Positions 57,601 through 64,000 of a stretch of 64,000 nucleotides of DNA are shown piece after piece. A program made the position numbers and the translations under genes. The DNA comes from Amphibalanus amphitrite (lineage: Eukaryota; Arthropoda; Thecostraca; Balanomorpha; Balanidae): positions 434,001 through 498,000 of the forward strand of contig NW_024881781.1 in assembly GCF_019059575.1 (NCBI RefSeq), read 5' to 3'. A model generated the notes under the pieces. The model was not told the DNA's origin. It did no database searches and worked only from the letters and a program-made list of their open reading frames with translations. How positions within the stretch are numbered: position 1 is the stretch's first letter; each line of letters begins with the position of its first letter.

Positions 57601-60600
57601 CCTTTGCTGGGGGTTGGGGGGGGGGCGTTTTTCGTCACAGCTGACAGATATTTATGTGTGCAAAGAATATGCGTCGCGGTTAAACTTGATGAAGCTTATC
57701 ATGCTCCAATTTTGCGTTGTGTGTCAAATTTGGCCCCAGGTCGCCTAAGGTCAGGTCACCAGCTCAAGTTAGGTAACCAATAACCATGTCTTTAAAAATG
57801 TGATCCTGGCATGCCTACAGTTTATCGTCTACAAGTCTGAAACTCAGTGTATCAGTGTTTGACGGGCGACAGGATGTATGAAACGTTAACTTATTTCTGA
57901 TTACATATTTGAATGTGGCGTTTAGTCAGATCAATTTTGCGTCATGTCCAAGAAAGCCCAAATCGGGAAAATTACGTCTGATTACTCTTGACATGAACTG
58001 TGAATTGTGATCTAACCTAAAAAAAATGATCGAAGTACTTTTCGTCTGTGACAGCCTTATGAATATTTTGGAAATGGTTACTACGTCGTACGTGGTCCGG
58101 GAATCTGAGTTAGAGTCTAGAGAGGACGTAAAACGCTCCCCTCGCCTCAGGGTGCTACAATCGTATCACCGGCCCTGGCGTGGTTTGATTACTGATGTGC
58201 TTGTTACATGTAATGCAATCGTGATTGTTTCCACGAGTGTGTTGGATGTGGGGGGGGGGGGGGGGTGGCGAAACGGCCCCAAACGGCTGCAGATATCGCC
58301 AAACTTTCACGACCCCTCCGGGCATCAATTTTACACATTGTGACCAAAAAGTTTTCAGAGGATATGATAGGTTGGCCAAATTGACGTCATGTTCTGCCAT
58401 TTTCGGCAAAAAAAGGGTTTCGCGAGAAGAGCTGTCAGGCCTACAGCTTTGAAGATCTAAACTGGCCCCAAAGGCTGCCTGGCCCACATAATCGCATTTG
58501 TCATATTGTAAAATGGACCATAAAACATGTATTACACGACACTTTCATATTGTAACCTTAGTCAGTGACCTGACCAACGTGACCTGACCTGGTATCAGTG
58601 ACCTTAGATAGCAAGATATGTGTTGGACGAACAATTCTTTATCGATGATTTTCACTAACATACCAATTTTCTCGATTTCACAATGCGTTTCTTGAAATGC
58701 CTGGAAACGGTGAAAATGCGACCTTTGACCTGATCTGTGACGTCATCGGTTGGACCGAGGTCAATGAAATTGGGTCATATGGTATTTCCCTGGTGGGACT
58801 ATCGAACGCCGTTCGAATTTTGAAAATCGGCCGGTAAATTTCCGAGATCTTAGGGGGGTCGAAACGCCCCCCCCCCCCCTACGGGTGGTAGGGTCCGCCG
58901 ATAGGCATACGGGGCGCGAGTTAAGACACCGTACTGCGTTCAAGTCTCGACACAGTTGTGATCTGTTTCTGGTTTCCTTCGCAGGTGTAAAGCACGCAAC
59001 GCATGCGAGCTTGTCATGATCATGGACGAGATCTACAACGGCTACATGGTGCAGCGCCTGATCGACTTCGCTCTCGACCGTCGCCAAAGCAAACGTTTGG
59101 CACCACCTACCATGAACGAGACTTCCATCACCAGAGTAGACGACCACCACTTTCGCGTGACGTGCGAATCGGACCCGAACGTCATATACAATGTGGCTAT
59201 GGACTTGGGAGTCTGCTCGTGCCCTCAGGGACAATCGGATGGCATCTGCAAGCATCAACTGGCCTGCTCTCATGTGAGAAACATGACCCTGCCACAGGTC
59301 TTTAACCCCATGACTGCCGAGAACCGCCGCTGGCTGATGAGCCTGGCGTTGGGTGAGGACAAAGCTTCAGACGCCGGCTTCGTGGCAGAATCGTCAGATG
59401 TACCAACCAGCGAGAAAGGGGCCACGGTGCCCACTCTTCTGCCTCCGTCAGTTGACGACTCGGGTCACTCAGGTGAAGAGGCAGGCGCTGCGATTTGGGA
59501 CGATGACGATCTCGATGCTGTTGAGTGTGTTGTTGCAGGATTGTCCTCGTCAGCGAATGCCTCCGAGACCGACAATGTGGGCCCGTCCGAACTTCAACAA
59601 GGCTCACCAGTCGGGCAGAAACCATCGACGGAGCTGATCGACAGCTATCTGTCGACCATGCGGCGTGTGCTTGTCAAGTACGGGGACGGACAAACGAGCA
59701 GTGCGCTAGTCAGGGCGATTGGAACGGTGGCTGCTCTGAAGACGAGCGACCAGCTGAACAGCTATCTGCAGTCAGCTGAGCCGCCCTCTGAGTGCCTGAG
59801 CAGTGGTTGTGCTGCGCGAGGCACCATCCGGCCCACCGCATTCAGTCTGTGGCCTGAAGACCGGCCGTTTGGCGCCGGTCTGGGCGGGGGGCGGCGCCTG
59901 AGGAGCAGCCGCGGAGCCGCTCCACCTGCGAAACGTCCCAGGTCTAATGTTGATAATGTCATTGAGAGCGTAGCCAGTGGAAAGGCGCTTGGTGCTGGTT
60001 AGTAATACAAGACTCGACGCCACCAATGGACGACAGCACGCGGTGAATGCTGGATATGACTGTGTGCATATGCAAACGCCTTTCATGAGACTGTGACTGT
60101 GTTCAACAGTATGTATAATGGATACCTATATGTCTTGTCTTGCAATTGTGTTTGTTACTGTACAAATAATGTCTTGCACGTGATGTGTATTGTGTATGAA
60201 GGGGGCTCAGGACTGCTGGTGAAGCTGCATGCTCACATTGGGCTACAATTGATTTAGCTGTCCATATATCTTGTCCAATCGATGAAATAATCCAGGAATC
60301 CATCGTCTTTCGATGTGCGTTTCATGATAACTAGCGGTTTCACCCTCCAACGATTTGCTTTGACCAGTATCGTTAGCATCGCGACAAAGTTGGTAATTCG
60401 GGTATAGACTGCAACCGTTTCTTTTGCAACATATTCTCATTAGATAATATGTTGCAATATTCTCATACTTACCTTATATCGCATAGGTAGTCTCATACTT
60501 ACCTTGGATGTCTTAGGCGTACTCCATTGCGAACGTAAACAAGTGAGCATTGGCCGGCATTTTTACACAAGATCGCGAGTCGCATAGGATTCAATCCACC

Positions 60601-61872
60601 GGCCCCACTGTGAGTATATGACTGTGACCACTCGGTCGTAGCTACTTCTTGTCTTATAAATGCTCAGTTATGTTCAAATCGAACCTGGTCTCCATTATGC
60701 ATGCTTTCGTCGTATAGCATATGACGTCAACCAAGGGGTGGCGCTTGTTGAGATGCCGACTCGTGTGATTCGCTTGATAAATACGCCACCTGGGCCCACA
60801 GCCACCCATTCATCCATTCGGACAAAATTCCTGGGGAAAAATCACATGTAATTGCACCAATCGCTCCCGTGTGTCGCCGGTTCGTCTGACATGTTTTTGT
60901 CGCAGGATTCTTACAGATGGTTTGTCGCTGCTCTGAGTTAGTTCGTACTGCCGCCGCCAGGTGTCTGCTGGACACGTTTGTCAGTGTGGGGTCGCCACAG
61001 GCGGACGTAGTGGCCGCGCTGATCCGCGACTTTGACCAGCGCGTGGCCGCCCCGCCACCGGACGTCCCTGCGCCGGCCCAGTGAGTTGGGCGTCCTGGAC
61101 TCGGCCTGGAGACGGGGTCGTGGTGCCTGATGGTGAAGGCCTTAGACGCCTGGCATCATCTGTTTCAGAACCAGCAGTTTTAACTGGTCTAGTTACTGCT
61201 AATGCACTTTCCGCACAGATGAATTATGGGCTTCACCCTGTTTCACAAACACGATAGCAATAAGAAAGTAACTGTTGTCAACGTCTTTCTCGTACGCTAT
61301 AGCTTTGTACATATTCTAGCATTAGTCGTCCAGTCGCATGCTTTCTAGGGGGACAATAGGAGCATTACGGGAACATTTGTGTGTGTTTTGGTATATTGTC
61401 CCGTGCCATACTCAAGTGTTACTTTAAAATCATTATCAAAAAGTATCCTCAGCTGGCTTAACAACTGCCACAGCCTGCTATACATGTGTCCGTATTCGTG
61501 TTGGTGTACCACCGCGTCAGCCTCTACCCAGTGTCCTGACATCTGTTTACCACTGCCTAGCCTCTCCCCAGTACCCATTTCGTCATGCTCCATGTCGCTA
61601 TCGCCAAGTAGCCTCTGCCTGTGTCCCTCTGTGCGGGTGTTTGTCCGGGGCCCGGTGCGAGGCTCCTCTGTCTGGGGAGTCCCAGAGCGCTCTGTGTCTG
61701 TCTCTCAGCGTACCGTCCGTCCTGCAGACCGCTGACGGCGGCGGCGGCAGCGGCGGTGCCCGCCGTCCAGCAGGGCATGGTCGAGGTGCGCAGCCGTGTC
61801 ACCAAGATGCTCAGCTCGACGGCCATCCAGTCCAAGTCCTCCCAGCTGACAGGACTCTTCAGGAAAAAGTAG
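39311..61872 (+). CDS. RELCH: RELCH (KIAA1468), RAB11-binding LisH / coiled-coil / HEAT protein, 18 exons
   Basis: RELCH links RAB11-positive recycling endosomes to the trans-Golgi and promotes cholesterol transfer with OSBP. Exons: 39311-39611, 39961-40122, 40973-41133, 41400-41638, 41945-42178, 42471-42666, 42998-43127, 43501-43646, 43999-44139, 44458-44622, 45139-45271, 45629-45785, 46611-46734, 47508-47778, 48063-48198, 49243-49557, 60961-61080, 61728-61872. All borders are GT-AG, all phases agree, and the sum is 1091 aa (human about 1216). Visible parts: first LisH (41-90, FFSNPGNFERQ), coiled coil (about 120-152), second LisH (178-208), a Pro-rich stretch in exon 4, and HEAT-like repeats from exon 6 onward (CLPHIVPNVILAKRE, LPQCWEQISHKYFERRLLVAEAC). 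The end is LTGLFRKK. Intron 16 is 11.4 kb because of a MULE insertion. Several introns hold partial copies of adjacent exon borders. A segment corresponding to the region between exons 10 and 11 of vertebrates is short or missed. Confidence 0.93.
39961..40122 (+). CDS. RELCH: RELCH exon 2
   Basis: Encodes TSSQATLDSIDLGRYSEDG and the coiled-coil stretch LLEFELRKAHDTIKSLRANL. Acceptor CCACAG, donor GTGAGG, phase 1. Confidence 0.93.
40388..40865. mobile_element. TTAA-flanked miniature element in RELCH intron 2
   Basis: The inverted ends AGGGACCCTCCCACCTT are flanked by TTAA at 40384-40387 and 40866-40869. TTAA duplication is the signature of piggyBac- or Kolobok-type insertion. The 478-bp interior has no coding sequence. 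Confidence 0.88.
40973..41133 (+). CDS. RELCH: RELCH exon 3
   Basis: Encodes the second LisH motif, EKRALNFLINEYLLRHGYKL then SIAFSDENEDQ. Acceptor CCGTCAG, donor GTTAGT, phase 0. Confidence 0.93.
41400..41638 (+). CDS. RELCH: RELCH exon 4
   Basis: Encodes DVEDWDDVGLNVAKPPDLL, a run of prolines, then QTEEDPVHAQLQNDITALM. Acceptor TGTGCAG, donor GTGAGC, phase 2. Confidence 0.93.
41945..42178 (+). CDS. RELCH: RELCH exon 5
   Basis: Low-complexity Ala/Ser/Asp-rich linker ending NTLKMAGREAQPPSLES. Acceptor CCGGCAG, donor GTGGGC, phase 2. Placed by phase continuity more than by conservation. Confidence 0.8.
42471..42666 (+). CDS. RELCH: RELCH exon 6
   Basis: Encodes ACIHEQSEGAADETIERL through CLPHIVPNVILAKRE, the start of the HEAT region. 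Acceptor CCGTCAG, donor GTGGGA, phase 0. Confidence 0.93.
42998..43127 (+). CDS. RELCH: RELCH exon 7
   Basis: Encodes ELIPLLLSAIQLHPDVRQRD through LLFNLIKRPDAQQR. Acceptor CTCCAG, donor GTGAGT, phase 1. Confidence 0.93.
43391..43427 (+). repeat. Partial copy of the RELCH exon 8 acceptor region
   Basis: TTTCTCTGACAGGGTTCCAC followed by TCTCTGGTG resembles the true acceptor and first codons of exon 8 about 95 bp downstream (TTTCTGTGATAGGGTTCCGG, TCTCTAGTG). The copy ends after about 27 matched bases. Confidence 0.6.
43501..43646 (+). CDS. RELCH: RELCH exon 8
   Basis: Encodes GFRSLVARLCPGRLEEEVLP, then QCWEQISHKYFERRLLVAEA. Acceptor GTGATAG, donor GTAAGG, phase 0. Confidence 0.93.
43750..43998 (+). 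repeat. Three truncated copies of the RELCH exon 9 start
   Basis: The acceptor and first ~48 nt of exon 9 (GAGCTGCGCGGCTCGCTGGT... to CACCAAATGGTGAC) occur at about 43757, 43846 and 43913, ahead of the true exon at 43999. The arrangement repeats with a 156-bp period made of two unequal copies. In each copy the exon sequence stops at GGTGAC and continues into (TGACC)n-like DNA, which gives the intron its TGACCTGACCTGACC runs. Confidence 0.85.
43999..44139 (+). CDS. RELCH: RELCH exon 9
   Basis: Encodes PELRGSLVWSMLHQMVTDEK through HCDDDDKFSQ. Acceptor TTAACAG, donor GTCAGT, phase 0. Chosen over the upstream truncated copies because only this one continues into conserved codons. Confidence 0.92.
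44458..44622 (+). CDS. RELCH: RELCH exon 10
   Basis: Encodes AWELTARLLEDRCEPVQRSA through LVPHALNAARQAAQ, HEAT-like helices. Acceptor GGCAG, donor GTGGGT, phase 0. Confidence 0.88.
45043..45069 (+). repeat. Partial copy of the RELCH exon 11 start
   Basis: CAGTCGGCCGACTGGACGGT here resembles CAGCCGGCCGACTGGACGGT at the beginning of exon 11 (45142-45161), 98-99 bp downstream. The upstream copy stops matching after about 25 bases. Confidence 0.6.
45139..45271 (+). CDS. RELCH: RELCH exon 11
   Basis: Encodes RQPADWTVSVWIQVLMTLLD through FLWVVSAGPHLDRV. Acceptor TTGACAG, donor GTAAGT, phase 1. Confidence 0.88.
45629..45785 (+). CDS. RELCH: RELCH exon 12
   Basis: Encodes SDRLPSQEGPLSDLEVLHGD through TQEWYRVWPALEWLTNE. 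Acceptor CCCACAG. The first available donor is GTAAGG at 45786, phase 2. Its last 59 nt and donor are the first unit of the 99-bp array that follows. Confidence 0.88.
45727..46280 (+). repeat. 99-bp tandem array over the RELCH exon 12 donor (six copies)
   Basis: Units start with TATGTCACCCAGGAGTGGTA at 45727, 45826, 45925, 46024, 46123 and 46222. Each is 59 nt of exon 12 coding end, the donor and 40 nt of intron. The first five have donor GTAAGG. The last has diverged (GGCTTACAAACGAATGGTGA), so its donor is GTGAGA. Copies 2-5 are almost identical. Because 99 is a multiple of three, the complementary strand stays open for 253 codons by accident. Confidence 0.93.
46611..46734 (+). CDS. RELCH: RELCH exon 13
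   Basis: Encodes VPELFRLAEVLPLSFPDAVY through HTAHLVGPTIADSK. Acceptor CCGTCAG, donor GTACGG, phase 0. The exon 12 to 13 join restores Cys at the junction codon. Confidence 0.9.
46705..47184 (+). repeat. 64-bp tandem array over the RELCH exon 13 donor (eight donors)
   Basis: Donor GT dinucleotides occur at 46735, 46799, 46863, 46927, 46991, 47055, 47119 and 47183, exactly 64 bp apart. Each unit holds the last ~30 nt of exon 13 (CTGGTCGGACCCACCATAGC then CGATTCTAAG) plus donor GTAYGGGCGGAAGGGAG and about 34 nt of intron. The units differ by only a few bases. Confidence 0.93.
47508..47778 (+). CDS. RELCH: RELCH exon 14
   Basis: Encodes LWPCCESRLRG through LLPAVCAGLLAAPL to HAALLDLLWKG. Acceptor GCTCCAG, donor GTGAGC, phase 1. 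Confidence 0.88.
48063..48198 (+). CDS. RELCH: RELCH exon 15
   Basis: Encodes VMHSVVEVRETTAQLAGMLV through LPALVTLASDP, matching the family block PALVTLSSDP. Acceptor CCCCCAG, donor GTGAGT, phase 2. Confidence 0.92.
48535..48600. repeat. GGAGTC-type interspersed repeat, copy 2
   Basis: GGGCTGCGGAGTCAGAGTTG followed by GGAGT and GGAGTCGGAGTCGCAGG in RELCH intron 15. Related to the tract at 31380-31640. Confidence 0.5.
48826..48899 (-). tRNA. tRNA-Ile (anticodon AAU)
   Basis: On the minus strand the gene starts GGCCGGTTAGCTCAGTTGGT. It folds as a cloverleaf: acceptor stem GGCCGGT/ACTGGCC with discriminator A, and D arm with TAGCTCAGTTGG. The anticodon stem TCGTG/CGCGA encloses CTAATAA (anticodon AAT), and the T arm is GTGGG-TTCGACC-CCCAC. 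The A and B boxes are standard. It sits in RELCH intron 15 antisense to the gene. The fold is complete, so a working gene is more likely than a SINE fragment. Confidence 0.93.
49243..49557 (+). CDS. RELCH: RELCH exon 16
   Basis: Encodes QLVRRAVVPALGLVLETQPG through DAYTALACGHVAGE to ILPALR. Acceptor TCGCCAG, donor GTCGGT opening the 11.4-kb intron, phase 2. Very GC-rich. Confidence 0.9.
49864..50227 (+). repeat. Left inverted repeat of the MULE
   Basis: Matches the reverse complement of 60524-60797 in ordered blocks, outer end GGGCCACCCTGGCGCG and inner end GTTCACGTTCGCAACGG. Identity is moderate with indels. Confidence 0.8.
50672..50940 (+). CDS. MULE transposase exon 1
   Basis: Starts MELLRSDLFKTGEFDN; the first ATG with an open frame. 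Donor GTGAGT, phase 2. Ends in the first half of the zinc-binding region. Confidence 0.82.
50672..60002 (+). CDS. MULE transposase with SWIM zinc finger, 6 exons
   Basis: Exons 50672-50940, 54830-55023, 55450-55893, 56124-56439, 57033-57167 and 58985-60002 join in phase to 791 aa with no internal stop. Residues 74-129 form a zinc-binding FLYWCH/FAR1-like region (VCQF, GCPFRMHI, HPCVIV, HNH). The DDE core shows VFVDATT (D261), FITDNCDAE (D328), IAHVLQEVWRWL (H352) and NNYAEA (E440), the pattern of Mutator-like transposases. A SWIM zinc finger C-x-C-x8-C-x-H follows (C530, C532, C541, H543). The C-terminal 240 residues are acidic, Ser-rich and unrecognised, with a basic stretch RRLRSSRG..AKRPRS near the end, possibly for nuclear import. 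The protein would cut and paste elements with the matching inverted ends. A domesticated role is the alternative, but the matching inverted repeats argue for a transposon. Confidence 0.87.
50994..52450. mobile_element. Foldback element in MULE intron 1
   Basis: Diverged inverted repeats of about 370 bp (50994-51385 and 52082-52450) share AAGTGGTGACA, GCTGATTGG and CATCGGCC.AAAAGAC in order. The 690-bp interior is a degenerate repeat of GGCCCATNAGGGG-like units. An 18-bp direct repeat GGGTAAYGGTGGGGCAGG lies just outside each end (50952-50969 and 52465-52482), longer than usual target duplications and separated from the ends by 14-24 bp. Confidence 0.7.
52650..52927 (-). repeat. tRNA-headed SINE candidate
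   Basis: On the minus strand, GTAGCTCAGTCGGTAGAGCG (A box) and GGTTCGACGGGC (B box, 52841-52852) are RNA polymerase III promoter elements in a tRNA-like region. The spacing is long, as in tRNAs with an extra arm, and the acceptor stem does not close. About 190 bp of unrelated sequence follows. No second copy was seen in the window. Confidence 0.5.
53045..54250. repeat. AGGTCA-rich dispersed repeat, copy 2
   Basis: Aligns with 24314-25480 in order, starting at TTTAACCCGCGCCC and G/C-rich inverted ends. AGGTCA/TGACCT clusters lie at 53222-53256, 53600-53630, 53752-53772 and 54060-54100. It lies in MULE intron 1. Confidence 0.6.
54830..55023 (+). CDS. MULE transposase exon 2
   Basis: Encodes CPFRMHIQIKRASERKVKDD and HPCVIVLTGEHNHTG of the zinc-binding region. 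Acceptor TTTGCAG, donor GTAAGC, phase 1. Confidence 0.87.
55450..55893 (+). CDS. MULE transposase exon 3
   Basis: Encodes MRVPEAQRYHRLKMGLGSEL through VVFVDATTS (catalytic D261) to SSSQDEAQLTT. Acceptor TTCTCAG, donor GTATGT, phase 1. Confidence 0.87.
56124..56439 (+). CDS. MULE transposase exon 4
   Basis: Encodes GFRLLQKDVGNAAFNGRGHP, FITDNCDAERRAL (catalytic D328) and IAHVLQEVWRWL. Acceptor TTCCAG, donor GTTAGT, phase 2. Confidence 0.87.
57033..57167 (+). CDS. MULE transposase exon 5
   Basis: Encodes YMMDLFERRAEWAIACR and LTNNYAEATMCIIKD (catalytic E440). Acceptor CTTTCAG, donor GTAACT, phase 2. Confidence 0.85.
57608..58880. repeat. AGGTCA-rich dispersed repeat, copy 3
   Basis: Bounded by a G-run ending in GGGGCGTTTTTCGTC (57616) and an inverted AAACGCCCCCCCCC (58861). 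A second G-run lies at 58251-58265. AGGTCA/TGACCT clusters are at 57737-57775, 58563-58605 and 58722-58762. Similarity to copies 1 and 2 is weaker than theirs to each other. It lies in MULE intron 5. Confidence 0.5.
58985..60002 (+). CDS. MULE transposase exon 6 (terminal)
   Basis: Encodes CKARNACELVMIMDEIYNGY, then the SWIM finger VCSCPQGQSDGICKHQLACS and the long acidic/Ser-rich C-terminus to stop TAG. Acceptor CTTCGCAG. Confidence 0.9.
60524..60797 (-). repeat. Right inverted repeat of the MULE
   Basis: Reverse complement of the left end in ordered blocks; outer end CACCTGGGCCC. It lies only 163 bp upstream of RELCH exon 17. Confidence 0.8.
60961..61080 (+). CDS. RELCH: RELCH exon 17
   Basis: Encodes RCLLDTFVSVGSPQADVVAA and IRDFDQRVAAPPPD. 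Acceptor GCCGCCAG, donor GTGAGT, phase 2. Joining to exon 16 gives LPALRCL, matching the family. Confidence 0.9.
61728..61872 (+). CDS. RELCH: RELCH exon 18 (terminal)
   Basis: Encodes QPLTAAAAAAVPAVQQGMVE, then VTKMLSSTAIQSKSSQ, and ends LTGLFRKK-stop (61870-61872), similar to the family C-terminus. Acceptor CCTGCAG in the right phase. Confidence 0.92.
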
Positions 61873-64000
61873 CGCGACCAAGTGGGTGGGTGTCGGGTCG
61901 GGGTGTGCCGGGAACATAAAAGGCTGATTGAGCATTCCATAGGGGGTTATTGCTGTGGGTAGGGCAGGGTAGGCGATTTACTAGTGTAGATATTATGGCC
62001 AGACAAGTGAACTGAAGAAGAGCATTTATGAGATATGCGCACATTTTATAGTGTAGTGCGTACTGGTTGCGGGTACAAATATCTCGTGCATTTCCTACTC
62101 GAATTTTTATGTAAGCCATAGGTCTTATTTTTATTGGGAAATGGATTGGAATGTGATAATTATTTACAGGATTTCAAACATAACAAAAACAAGTCCCTTA
62201 CGGGCGTTGACGTTCTTTTTTACGTTTGCTTGAAAGCTTTGTGCTTAAGTTTATGTGAAATCAATAGTTTGTGTAGCACGATCCTAATCGTGCAACAATT
62301 AGTGTACATACGTAGACAAAGCCAGTGAGTTTCCATGAATTTCGCCATAGTGAAGAACTGCGGGCTGGTCATCACAGCCATGCTTTAACTTGCCATTGAT
62401 GTAGCAGCCAAGAATAGTTCCAATGCACATGTGACGGCGCCGAGTTAGTGGAGGGCGCGTATCTCGAGTTTCTCTGAAGGCAGCTGGCTGTCGCGGAAGA
62501 GTCAGTTACAGCCCCCCCCCCCTCGAGCTCTACCCCCGCCGTCGCCGGTGTCCCGTCGGTGGCTCTCGTTGCACGCTGCGGGAACCGTCAGTGATCCGGG
62601 TACTGTACCGTCCATGCTTATATCGTCCGTGGCATATGCTCGCTGCTGTCGGCGTCCGGGAGTCTGTGTGAGGACAACAGGGTGTTCAGGGGACGTTTTA
62701 TCGGTGTGTTATGTGGGGGGCGCTGCCGGCGGTCAGGGCGGGATCTTTATCAGGTCACGTGCCACCCAAGGGGACCGGTGACCTGGCAGTGCTGGACCCG
62801 CCATATGCTGACAGTGTTGTGATACCGGGTGAGGTTGCGCGATGCGATACTGACGAGACTTATTGTGGCTGCTTGTCATGCTGTGGTTGTGCCTTTCGCG
62901 CCCAAGTGAATACATATTGCGCCTATATCGAATTGTTTGGGTTTCGGTCACGCTGGTATTTGTAGTTCCTGGTTTTTAGTTGTTTGCTATTCAACGTGAA
63001 CCTTTAATGATATGGGCGAGAAAAGAATACTATTCAACTTGTACGCTTTGTACATTTAACAAGTGTTGGTCAAACTCGGGCGTGTTTTTATCCATGTTTT
63101 GTGATATGGCTCACTTTATCTTCCGTGCCGGATGTTTGTGAAACGACGACGGCGCTTGGCTGCGAATTTCCGATCCCGGGAACACCACATCAAAAGGATG
63201 CGGTGAGGTTGCATCTTGCTCGGTCGTTGCCTCCGGAAGGGTGATGTATGTGGGTGTCTACTTCGTACTTGTAGGTACAGTCTACAGCAGAAGTAATGTG
63301 CGGTTTCAGTCATGTGTATGTTCTGCTTCTAAAGCTTAGGAACGATTAGCCAGACTACAATGAAACTTTGAATGTAGCTTGCATGTATCGTCACCTTTGC
63401 AGCTGCAACTTTATCTATTGGCGTCTTCTTTTCGATCACTCGACATTAAAAAAAAAAAAAAAAATCGCCAGTCAAAGCCATCCGTTGAAATTGGTAAAAC
63501 CGCCCATTATTTTTAGCGTTTGGATGTACCTTTTATTGATATACACGAAATTGTGGTGTAATTGCCACACTAAAATATGTACATTTGAAACCATGGCCTT
63601 AAAGAATTCGAACTGTGTTGGGGTTAACAAGATGTTTGAGGTCATCCAAGGCATAAGTATGAAGTCACCCGAGCCTCCACGTGGTGTAACCAGTGAAGAA
63701 TGGTTGAAGCTGGGCTGGCACACTATTGCGTCACTGAACTTACGACTCAAAGCGGCAGAATAAATATACTCGGGCACCTCGCTCATAAGGCGACCACTCT
63801 GCGGGGTCTGCACGTGCACAGACGTGCATATAGGGAGGAGCCATCATCGCCAGTCGACTCCGAAAACCTCGCGCTGCACGTGCACACGGCCACGGGCGGC
63901 CAGTGCACACGGTCGTACACAGACCTGGAGGTCGTGGGCGTACTTCTGCCTTCAGTCGCTGCATTCGTCCTTTCCGCCACACCTTCTCCCCGTGCGAGCC
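61873..64000. other. RELCH 3' flank, no recognised gene
   Basis: No AATAAA lies close to the RELCH stop. A C-run at 62511-62522, a GC-rich block at 62510-62960 and a 17-base A-run at 63448-63464 are the only landmarks apart from the frames near 63.6-64.0 kb. Confidence 0.4.
63591..63763 (+). other. Possible coding fragment, unrecognised
   Basis: The frame ending TAA at 63761-63763 reads MALKNSNCVGVNKMFEVIQG, then PPRGVTSEEWLKLGWHTIAS to LKAAE. The composition looks protein-like, but I recognise no family, and the upstream part of the frame crosses an A-run. It could be a transposon remnant. A different frame (from ATG at 63700) stays open to the window edge. Confidence 0.2.

Larger units (their letters stand above)
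49864..60797 (+). mobile_element. Autonomous-looking Mutator-like (MULE) transposon inside RELCH intron 16
   Basis: Long, diverged inverted repeats bracket a six-exon transposase gene. Left 49864-50227 and right 60524-60797 share GTTGACGTCATAT, GGAGACCAGGTTYGATTTGA (then ACAT) and GTTYACGTTCGCAAYGG in order. Total length is about 10.9 kb. Nested inside its introns are a foldback element (50994-52450), a tRNA-headed SINE (52650-52927) and two AGGTCA-rich repeats. A target duplication could not be fixed because the outermost bases of the two ends differ. The whole element lies between RELCH exons 16 and 17 in the sense direction. Confidence 0.82.

Noticed and set aside
49864..60797. Possible exact target duplication of the MULE (AGCCACCC / GGCCACCC)
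   Set aside because: The two 8-mers differ and would require unequal ends of the inverted repeats, so the duplication is left unresolved.

Overview
This window is nuclear DNA from an animal, most likely an arthropod. Three conserved protein-coding genes with ordinary GT-AG introns are embedded in dense DNA transposons, LINEs and one LTR retrotransposon. A short tract of degenerate CCTAA-type repeats resembles the arthropod telomere unit TTAGG. A crustacean such as a barnacle would fit, but the species call is inference only. All exon boundaries were placed by eye from splice motifs, reading phase and remembered family alignments. Every phase closes across the three spliced genes, which is good internal support.

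Layout. 1-7.0 kb is transposon-rich and gene-poor: two mariner-type elements, nested miniature elements and palindromes. 7.09-10.02 kb is EFTUD2 (Snu114, the U5 snRNP GTPase) as one uninterrupted 977-codon reading frame on +. 11.77-31.14 kb is HSDL2 on - (8 exons, 423 aa, ending in the peroxisomal signal SKL). Its sixth intron holds a 14.46-kb transposon nest: an element with 408-bp terminal inverted repeats and an 8-bp target duplication (12500-26960), into which an intact Ty3/gypsy-type retrotransposon (15244-20301, 5-bp target duplication) and a second DNA element (21886-26804, 9-bp target duplication) have jumped. The nest also holds a palindrome with 1.1-kb arms. 32.3-37 kb is a pile of degraded non-LTR retrotransposons. 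37.9-39 kb holds more miniature elements.

39.31-61.87 kb is RELCH (RAB11-binding protein with LisH, coiled coil and HEAT repeats) on +, reconstructed as 18 exons and 1091 aa. Its intron 16 carries a complete-looking Mutator-like (MULE) transposon of about 10.9 kb (49864-60797). The MULE has long inverted ends and a six-exon, 791-aa transposase gene with a zinc-binding N-terminus, D/D/E catalytic residues and a SWIM zinc finger. Intron 15 contains a tRNA-Ile(AAU). 61.9-64 kb has no recognised gene.

Most striking observation: at least six separate places in RELCH and HSDL2 carry short tandem copies of a segment that straddles a splice site (end of exon plus donor, or acceptor plus start of exon). 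They range from one extra copy to arrays of six 99-bp units and eight copies of a 64-bp unit. A second notable pattern is a family of about 1.2-kb repeats (24.3, 53.0 and 57.6 kb) whose copies all retain many AGGTCA/TGACCT half-sites, the motif bound by nuclear receptors.

The three host genes have unrelated roles (pre-mRNA splicing, peroxisomal or mitochondrial lipid metabolism, recycling endosome-Golgi cholesterol traffic). Nothing suggests they form a functional cluster.
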